Source: Parietaria judaica (Eukaryota; Streptophyta; Magnoliopsida; Rosales; Urticaceae). From it: a stretch of DNA of 64,000 bases. The notes beneath the pieces were generated by a model. The model worked only from the letters and a program-made list of their open reading frames with translations. It did not search any database and was not told where the DNA came from. A program made the translations under genes and the position numbers. Below are positions 52,409-61,205 of the stretch, one piece after another (the stretch's first letter is position 1; every line of letters begins with the position of its first letter). The stretch lies in the NCBI GenBank assembly GCA_954871525.1, contig OX940866.1, positions 37,584,521 through 37,648,520 on the forward strand, given 5' to 3'.

Positions 52409-53407
52409 TTGAATATAACAAGAGTTCTCATGAAAAAATATGCAAGGATTAAATTGTTAACGAGAAATGCCATAGGAAATGTAGCATTTCTTTATCTTAC
52501 AATTTTTACAACTTTAAATTTCGAACCAATTGAAAAAATAATGATTTTAGGGCTTATACATTGGAATTTGAATATAACAAGAGTTCTCATGCAAAAATAT
52601 GCAAGGATTAAATTGTTGACGAGAAATGCCATAGGAAATGCTATCGCATTTCCTATAGCATTTCTTTATTTTACATTTTTTACAACCTTAAATTTCAAAC
52701 CAATTGAAAAAATAATGATTTTAGGGCTTATACATTGGAATTTGAATATTACAAGCGTTCTCATGCAAAAATATGCAAGGATTAAATTGTTGACGAGAAA
52801 TGCCATAGGAAATGCTATAGCATTTCCTATAGCATTTCTTTATTTTACATTTTTTACAACCTTAAATTTCGAACCAATTGAAAAAATAATGATTTTATGG
52901 CTTATACATTGGAATTTGAATATAACAAGAGTTCTCATGAAAAAATACGCAAGGATTAAATGGTTGACGAGAAATGCCATACGAAATGCTATAGCATTTC
53001 CTATAGCATTTCTTTATTTTACATTTTTTACAACCTTAAATTTCGAACTAATTGAAAAAATAATGATTTTATGGCTTATACATTGGAATTTGAATATAAC
53101 AAGAGTTCTCATGAAAAAATACGCAAGGATTAAATGGTTGACGAGAAATGCCATAGGAAATGCTAGCATTTCCTATAGCATTTCTTTATTTTACATTTTT
53201 TACAACCTTAAATTTCGAACCAATTGAAAAAATAATGATTTTAGGGCTTATACATTGGAATTTGAATATAACAAGAGTTCTCATGCAAAAATATGCAACG
53301 ATTAAATTGTTGACGAGAAATGCCATAGGAAATGCTATAGCATTTCCTATAGTATTTCTTTATTTTACATTGTTTACGACCTAAAAGTCGAACCAATTGA
53401 AAAAATA
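52409..53407 (+). repeat. Last short-monomer HOR, truncated
   Basis: Monomers 1-4 of the 9-mer, with monomer 4 doubled (TACGCAAGG twice, near 52,950 and 53,120), then a type-5-like monomer with TGCAACGATT. It passes into the GTTTACGACCTAAAAGTCG monomer at about 53,365. No short monomer occurs to the right of this one. Confidence 0.85.
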
Positions 53408-53920
53408 ATGATTTTAGGGCTTATACATTGGAATTTGAATATAACAAGAGTTCTCATGCAAAAATATGCAAGGATTAAATTGTTAACGAGAAATGCCATA
53501 GGAAATGCTATAGCATTTCCTATAGCATTTCTTTATTTTACATGTTTTACATCTTTAAATTTCGAACCAATTGAAAAAATAATGATTTTAGGGCTTATAC
53601 ATTGGAATTTGAATATAACAAGAGTTCTCATGCAAAAATATGCAAGGATTAAATTTTTAACGAGAAATGTTATAGGAAATGCTATAGCATTTCCTATAGC
53701 ATTTCTTTATTTTACATTTTTTACAACCTTAAATTTTGAACCAATTGAAAAAATAATGATTTTAGGGCTTATACATTGGAATTTAAATATAACAAGAGTT
53801 CTCATGAAAAAATACGCAAGGATTAAATGGTTGACGAGAAATGCCATAGGAAATGCTATAGCATTTCCTATAGCATTTCTTTATTTTACAATTTTTACAA
53901 CCTTAAATTTCGAACCAATT
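53340..53920 (+). repeat. Right copy of the bracket segment
   Basis: Matches 18,320-18,900 in order and in the rare variants CATGTTTTACAT and GAAATGTTATAGG, offset 35,020 bp. Differences include ACATCTTTAAAT against ACATCCTTAAAT and AAATTTTTAACG against AAATTGTTAACG. Confidence 0.75.
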
Positions 53921-54200
53921 GAAAAAATAATGATTTTAGGGCTTATACATTGGAATTTGAATATAACAAGAGTTCTCATGCAAAAATATGCAAGGATTAA
54001 ATTGTTGACGAGAAATGCCATAGGAAATGCTATAGCATTTCCTATAGCATTTCTTTATTTTACATTTTTTACAACCTTAAATTTCGAACCAATTGAAAAT
54101 ATAATGATTTTAGGGCTTATACATTGGAATTTGAATATTACAAGCGTTCTCATGCAAAAATATGCAAGGATTAAATTGTTGACGAGAAATGCCATAGGAA

Positions 54201-55066
54201 ATGCTAGCATTTCCTATAGAATTTCTTTATTTTACATTTTTTACAACCTTAAATTTCGAACCAATTGAAAAAATAATGATTTTAGGGCTTATACATTGGA
54301 ATTTGAATATAACAAGAGTTCTCATGCAAAAATATGCAAGGATTAAATTGTTGACGATAAATGCCATAGGAAATGCTATAGCATTTCCTATAGCATTTCT
54401 TTATTTTACATTTTTTACAACCTTAAATTTAGAACCAATTGAAAAAATAATAATTTTAGGGCTTATACATTGGAATTTGAATATTACAAGCGTTCTCATG
54501 CAAAAATATGCAAGGATTAAATTGTTGACGAGAAATGCCATAGGAAATGCTAGCATTTCCTATAGAATTTCTTTATTTTACATTTTTTACAACCTTAAAT
54601 TTCGAACCAATTGAAAAAATAATGATTTTATGGCTTATACATTGGAATTTGAATATAACAAGAGTTCTCATGAAAAAATACGCAAGGATTAAATGGTTGA
54701 CGAGAAATGCCATAGGAAATGCTATAGCATTTCCTATAGCATTTCTTTATTTTACAATTTTTACAACCTTAAATTTCGAACCAATTGAAAAAATAATGAT
54801 TTTAGGGCTTATACATTGGAATTTTAATATAACAAGAGTTCTCATGCAAAAATATGCAAGTATTAAATTGTTGACGAGAAATACCATAGGAAATGCTATA
54901 GCATTTCCTATAGCATTTCTTTATTTTACATTTTTTACAACCTTAAATTTCGAACCAATTGAAAAAATAATGATTTTAGGGCTTATACATTGGAATTTGA
55001 ATATAACCAGTGTTCTCATGAAAAAATATGCAAGGATTAAATTGTTGACGAGAAATGCCATAGGAA
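54201..55066 (+). repeat. 5-mer HOR copy (866 bp)
   Basis: The pair of GCTAGC monomers 346 bp apart at 54,201 and 54,547 recurs at 55,067 and 55,413. Both copies carry GACGATAAATGCC and TTTAGAACC. Confidence 0.8.
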
Positions 55067-55412
55067 ATGCTAGCATTTCCTATAGAATTTCTTTATTTTA
55101 CATTTTTTACAACCTTAAATTTCGAACCAATTGAAAAAATAATGATTTTAGGGCTTATACATTGGAATTTGAATATAACAAGAGTTCTCATGCAAAAATA
55201 TGCAAGGATTAAATTGTTGACGATAAATGCCATAGGAAATGCTATAGCATTTCCTATAGCATTTCTTTATTTTACATTTTTTACAACCTTAAATTTAGAA
55301 CCAATTGAAAAAATAATGATTTTAGGGCTTATACATTGGAATTTGAATATTACAAGCGTTCTCATGCAAAAATATGCAAGGATTAAATTGTTGACGAGAA
55401 ATGCCATAGGAA

Positions 55413-56454
55413 ATGCTAGCATTTCCTATAGAATTTCTTTATTTTACATTTTTTACAACCTTAAATTTCGAACCAATTGAAAAAATAATGATTTTATGGC
55501 TTATACATTGGAATTTGAATATAACAAGAGTTCTCATGAAAAAATACGCAAGGATTAAATGGTTGACGAGAAATGCCATAGGAAATGCTATAGCATTTCC
55601 TATAGCATTTCTTTATTTTACAATTTTTACAACCTTAAATTTCGAACCAATTGAAAAAATAATGATTTTAGGGCTTATACATTGGAATTTTAATATAACA
55701 AGAGTTCTCATGCAAAAATATGCAAGTATTAAATTGTTGACGAGAAATACCATAGGAAATGCTATAGCATTTCCTATAGCATTTCTTTATTTTACATTTT
55801 TTACAACCTTAAATTTCGAACCAATTGAAAAAATAATGATTTTAGGGCTTATACATTGGAATTTGAATATAACCAGAGTTCTCATGAAAAAATATGCAAG
55901 GATTAAATTGTTGACGAGAAATGCCATAGGAAATGTTATAGCATTTCCTATAGAATTTCATTATTTTACATTTTTTACAACCTTAAATTTCGAACCAATT
56001 GAAAAAATAATGATTTTAGGGCTTATACATTGAAATTTGAATATAACAAGAGTTCTCATGAAAAAATATGCAAGGATTAAATTGTTAACGAGAAATGCCA
56101 TAGGAAATGCTATAGCATTTCCTATAGCATTTCTTTATTTTACAATTTTTACAACCTTAAATTTCAAACCAATTGAAAAAATAATGATTTTAGGGCTTAT
56201 ACATTGGAATTTAAATATAACAAGAGTTCTCTTGCAAAAATATGCAAGGATTAAATTGTTGACGAGAAATGCCATAGGAAATGCTATAGCATTTCCTATA
56301 GCATTTCTTTATTTTACATTTTTTACAACCTTAAATTTCGAACCAATTGAAAAAATAATGATTTTAGGGCTTATACATTGGAATTTGAATATTACAAGCG
56401 TTCTCATGCAAAAATATGCAAGGATTAAATTGTTGACGAGAAATGCCATAGGAA
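55413..56454 (+). repeat. 6-mer HOR copy (1,042 bp)
   Basis: Order: GCTAGC; TACGCAAGG; TTTTAATATAAC with GCAAGTATT; ATAACCAGAG with GTTATAGC; GTTAACG; and GGAATTTAAATATAAC with TTCTCTTGC. The series restarts at 56,455. Confidence 0.82.
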
Positions 56455-57496
56455 ATGCTAGCATTTCCTATAGAATTTCTTTATTTTACAGTTTTTACAA
56501 CCTTAAATTTCGAACCAATTGAAAAAATAATGATTTTATGGCTTATACATTGGAATTTGAATATAACAAGAGTTCTCATGAAAAAATACGCAAGGATTAA
56601 ATGGTTGACGAGAAATGCCATAGGAAATGCTATAGCATTTCCAATAGCATTTCTTTATTTTACAATTTTTACAACCTTAAATTTCGAACCAATTGAAAAA
56701 ATAATGATTTTAGGGCTTATACATTGGAATTTTAATATAACAAGAGTTCTCATGCAAAAATATGCAAGTATTAAATTGTTGACGAGAAATACCATAGGAA
56801 ATGCTATAGCATTTCCTATAGCATTTCTTTATTTTACATTTTTTACAACCTTAAATTTCGAACCAATTGAAAAAATAATGATTTTAGGGCTTATACATTG
56901 GAATTTGAATATAACCAGAGTTCTCATGAAAAAATATGCAAGGATTAAATTGTTGACGAGAAATGCCATAGGAAATGTTATAGCATTTCCTATAGAATTT
57001 CATTATTTTACATTTTTTACAACCTTAAATTTCGAACCAATTGAAAAAATAATGATTTTAGGTCTTATACATTGAAATTTGAATATAACAAGAGTTCTCA
57101 TGAAAAAATATGCAAGGATTAAATTGTTAACGAGAAATGCCATAGGAAATGCTATAGCATTTCCTATAGCATTTCTTTATTTTACAATTTTTACAACCTT
57201 AAATTTCGAACCAATTGAAAAAATAATGATTTTAGGGCTTATACATTGGAATTTAAATATAACAAGAGTTCTCTTGCAAAAATATGCAAGGATTAAATTG
57301 TTGACGACAAATGCCATAGGAAATGCTATAGCATTTCCTATAGCATTTCTTTATTTTACATTTTTTACAACCTTAAATTTCGAACCAATTGAAAAAATAA
57401 TGATTTTAGGGCTTATACATTGGAATTTGAATATTACAAGCGTTCTCATGCAAATATATGCAAGGATTAAATTGTTGACGAGAAATGCCATAGGAA
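56455..57496 (+). repeat. 6-mer HOR copy (1,042 bp)
   Basis: Same six-monomer order as 55,413-56,454, with private variants such as TTTACAGTTTTTAC near 56,487, CATTTCCAATAGC near 56,640 and GGTCTTATAC near 57,061. Confidence 0.82.
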
Positions 57497-58531
57497 ATGC
57501 TAGCATTTCCTATAGAATTTCTTTATTTTACATTTTTTACAACCTTAAATTTTGAACCAATTGAAAAAATAATGATTTTAGGGCTTATACATTGGAATTT
57601 GAATATAACAAGAGTTCTCATGAAAAAATACGCAAGGATTAAATGGTTGACGAGAAATGCCATAGGAAATAGCATTTCCTATAGCATTTCTTTATTTTAC
57701 AATTTTTACAACCTTAAATTTCGAACCAATTGAAAAAATAATGATTTTAGGGCTTATACATTGGAATTTTAATATAACAAGAGTTCTCATGCAAAAATAT
57801 GCAAGGATTAAATTGTTGACGAGAAATACCATAGGAAATGCTATAGCATTTCCTATAGCATTTCTTTATTTTACATTTTTTACAACCTTAAATTTTGAAC
57901 CAATTGAAAAAATAATGATTTTAGGGCTCATACATTGGAATTTTAATATTACAAGCGTTCTCATGCAAACTATACAAGGATTAAATTGTTGACGAGAAAT
58001 GCCATAGGAAATGCTATAGCATTTCCTATAATATTTCTTTATTTTACATTGTTTACAACCTAAAAGTCAAACCAATTGAAAAAATAATGATTTTAGGGCT
58101 TATACATTGAAATTTGAATATAACAAGAGTTCTCATGAAAAAATATGCAAGGATTAAATTGTTAACGAGAAATGCCATAGGAAATGCTATAGCATTTCCT
58201 ATAGCATTTCTTTATTTTACAATTTTTACAACCTTAAATTTCGAACCAATTGAAAAAATAATGATTTTAGGGCTTATACATTGGAATTTAAATATAACAA
58301 GAGTTCTCTTGCAAAAATATGCAAGGATTAAATTGTTGACGAGAAATGCCATAGGAAATGCTATAGCATTTCCTATAGCATTTCTTTATTTTACATTTTT
58401 TACAACCTTAAATTTCGAACCAATTGAAAAAATAATGATTTTAGGGCTTATACATTGGAATTTGAATATTACAAGCGTTCTCATGCAAATATATGCAAGG
58501 ATTAAATTGTTGACGAGAAATGCCATAGGAA
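57497..58531 (+). repeat. 6-mer HOR copy, recombined (1,035 bp)
   Basis: The fourth monomer is replaced by the CAAACTATACAAGG / CCTAAAAGTC pair typical of block 2, with GTCAAACC at 58,067. A 5-bp deletion lies at 57,670. Confidence 0.78.
57661..57680 (+). other. 5-bp deletion at the palindrome centre
   Basis: GGAAATAGCATTTCC replaces GGAAATGCTATAGCATTTCC; the five bases GCTAT are missing. Confidence 0.88.
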
Positions 58532-59397
58532 ATGCTAGCATTTCCTATAGAATTTCTTTATTTTACATTTTTTACAACCTTAAATTTTGAACCAATTGAA
58601 AAAATAATGATTTTAGGGCTTATACATTGGAATTTGAATATAACAAGAGTTCTCATGAAAAAATACGCAAGGATTAAATGGTTGACGAGAAATGCCATAG
58701 GAAATGCTATAGCATTTCCTATAGCATTTCTTTATTTTACAATTTTTACAACCTTAAATTTCGAACCAATTGAAAAAATAATGATTTTAGGGCTTATACA
58801 TTGGAATTTTAATATAACAAGAGTTCTCATGCAAAAATATGCAAGGATTAAATTGTTGACGAGAAATACCATAGGAAATGCTATAGCATTTCCTATAGCA
58901 TTTCTTTATTTTACATTTTTTACAACCTTAAATTTTGAACCAATTGAAAAAATAATGATTTTAGGGCTCATACATTGGAATTTTAATATTACAAGCGTTC
59001 TCATGCAAACTATACAAGGATTAAATTGTTGACGAGAAATGCCATAGGAAATGCTATAGCATTTCCTATAATATTTCTTTATTTTACATTGTTTACAACC
59101 TAAAAGTCGAACCAATTGAAAAAATAATGATTTTAGGGCTTATACATTGGAATTTGAATATAACAAGAGTTCTCATGCAAAAATAAGCAAGGATTAAATT
59201 GTTAACGAGAAATGCCATATGAAATGCTATAGCATTTCCTATAGCATTTCTTTATTTTACATTTTTTACAACCTTAAATTTCGAACCAATTGAAAAAATA
59301 ATGATTTTAGGGCTTATACATTGGAATTTGAATATTACAAGCGTTCTCATGCAAAAATATGCAAGGATTAAATTGTTGACGAGAAATGCCATAGGAA
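58532..59397 (+). repeat. 5-mer HOR copy (866 bp)
   Basis: Starts with a GCTAGC monomer and holds the CAAACTATACAAGG / CCTAAAAGTCG pair. The series restarts at 59,398. The fifth monomer has AAAATAAGCAAGG, which puts a stop in the usual frame. Confidence 0.78.
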
Positions 59398-60754
59398 ATG
59401 CTAGCATTTCCTATAGAATTTCTTTATTTTACATTTTTTACAACCTTAAATTTTGAACCAATTGAAAAAATAATGATTTTAGGGCTTATACATTGGAATT
59501 TTAATATAACAAGAGTTCTCATGAAAAAATACGCAAGGATTAAATGGTTGACGAGAAATGCCATAGGAAATGCTATAGCATTTCCTATAGCATTTCTTTA
59601 TTTTACAATTTTTACAACCTTAAATTTTGAACCAATTGAAAAAATAATGATTTTAGGGCTTATACATTGGAATTTTAATATAACAAGAGTTCTCATGCAA
59701 AAATATGCAAGGATTAAATTGTTGACGAGAAATACCATAGGAAATGCTATAGCATTTCCTATAGCATTTCTTTATTTTACTTTTTTTACAACCTTAAATT
59801 TTGAACGAATTGAAAAAATAATGATTTTAGGGCTCATACATTGGAATTTTAATATTACAAGCGTTCTCATGCAAACTATACAAGGATTAAATTGTTGACG
59901 AGAAATGCCATAGGAAATGCTATAGCATTTCCTATAATATTTCTTTATTTTACATTGTTTACGACCTAAAAGTCGAACCAATTGAAAAAATAATGATTTT
60001 AGGGCTTATACATTGGAATTTGAATATAACAAGAGTTCTCATGCAAAAATATGCAAGGATTAAATTGTTAACGAGAAATGCCATAGGAAATGCTATAGCA
60101 TTTCCTATAGGATTTCTTTATTTTACATTTTTTACAACCTTAAATTTCGAACCAATTGAAAAAATAATGATTTTAGGGCTTATACATTGGAATTTGAATA
60201 TAACAGGAGTTCTCATGCAAAAATATGCAAGGATTAAATTGTTGACGAGAAATGCCATAGGAAATGCTATAGCATTTCCTATAGCATTTCTTTATTTTAC
60301 ATTTTTTACAACCTTAAATTTCGAACCAATTGAAAAAATAATGATTATAGGGCTTATACATTGGAATTTGAATATAACAAGAGTTCTCATGCAAAATTAT
60401 GCAAGGATTAAATTGTTGACGAGAAATGCCATAGGAAATGATATAGCATTTCCTATAGCATTTCTTTATTTTACATTTTTTACTACCTTAAATTTCGAAC
60501 CAATTGAAAAAATAATGATTTTAGGGCTTATACATTGGAATTTGAATATAACAAGAGTTCTCATGCAAAAATATGCAAGGATTAAATTGTTGACGAGAAA
60601 TCCCATGGGAAATGCTATAGCATTTCCTATAGCATTTCTTTATTTTACATTTTTTACAACCTTAAATTTTGAACCAATTGAAAAAATAATGATTTTAGGG
60701 CTCATACATTGGAATTTGAATATAACAAGCGTTCTCATGCAAACTATGCAAGGA

Positions 60755-60790
60755 TTAAATTGCATTTCCTATAGTAGTTCTCATGCAAAA
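60755..60790 (+). other. Large deletion joint between two monomers
   Basis: CATTTCCTATAGTA passes directly into GTTCTCATGC. By comparison with 11.97-12.08 kb, about 95 bp from the 3' part of one monomer and the 5' part of the next are missing. Confidence 0.8.
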
Positions 60791-61163
60791 ATATGCAAGG
60801 ATTAAATTGTTAACGAGAAATGCCATAGGAAATGCTATAGCATTTCCTATAGCATTTCTTTATTTTACATTGTTTACGACCTAAAAGTCGAACCAATTGA
60901 AAAAATAATGATTTTAGGGCTTATACATTGGAATTTGAATATAACAAGAGTTCTCATGCAAAAATATGCAAGGATTAAATTGTTAACAAAAAATGCCATA
61001 GGAAATACTATAGCATTTCTTATAGCATTTCTTTATTTTACATTTTTTACAACTTTAAATTTCGAACCAATTGAAAAAATAATGATTTTAGGGCTTATAC
61101 ATTGGAATTTGAATATAACAGGAGTTCTCATGCAAAAATATGCAAGGATTAAATTGTTGACGA

Positions 61164-61205
61164 GAAATGCCATAGGAAATGCTATAGCATTTCCTATGGC
61201 ATTTC
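61164..61205. repeat. Perfect 42-bp palindrome
   Basis: As at 35,302: CCTATGGCATTTC restores the single mismatched pair, so all 21 pairs match. It lies in the diverged right-hand part, so it is probably an independent change or an old variant. Confidence 0.95.

Larger units (their letters stand above)
15301..53400 (+). repeat. Block 3: core region of 5/6/9-monomer HORs
   Basis: From 16,366 the array is punctuated by a 159-bp short monomer in which GGAAATG joins directly to TAGCATTTCTTTATCTTAC (15 bp missing). Distances between short monomers are mostly about 853, 1,028 or 1,549 bp (5, 6 or 9 monomers), plus expanded 7-, 8-, 12- and 13-monomer forms. A full 9-mer has this order: (1) short; (2) TTTCAAACC; (3) ACAAGCGTTCTC then TATGGC; (4) TACGCAAGG and GGAAATTCTATAGC; (5) TGCAACGATT and ATGTCATAGG; (6) GGAATATGAAT; (7) GCATTTTCTATAGC; (8) GACGATAAATGCC and TTTACGACCTT; (9) CAAACTATGCAAGG. 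The 5-mer is positions 1 and 6-9; the 6-mer has position 7 doubled. Confidence 0.9.
53401..59990 (+). repeat. Block 4: 5- and 6-monomer HORs
   Basis: Monomers with centre GCTAGC followed by AGAATTTCTTTATTTT begin series at 54,201, 54,547, 55,067, 55,413, 56,455, 57,497, 58,532 and 59,398. Larger periods are 866 bp (5 monomers), 1,042 and 1,035 bp (6 monomers). The 159-bp short monomer is absent. Confidence 0.85.
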
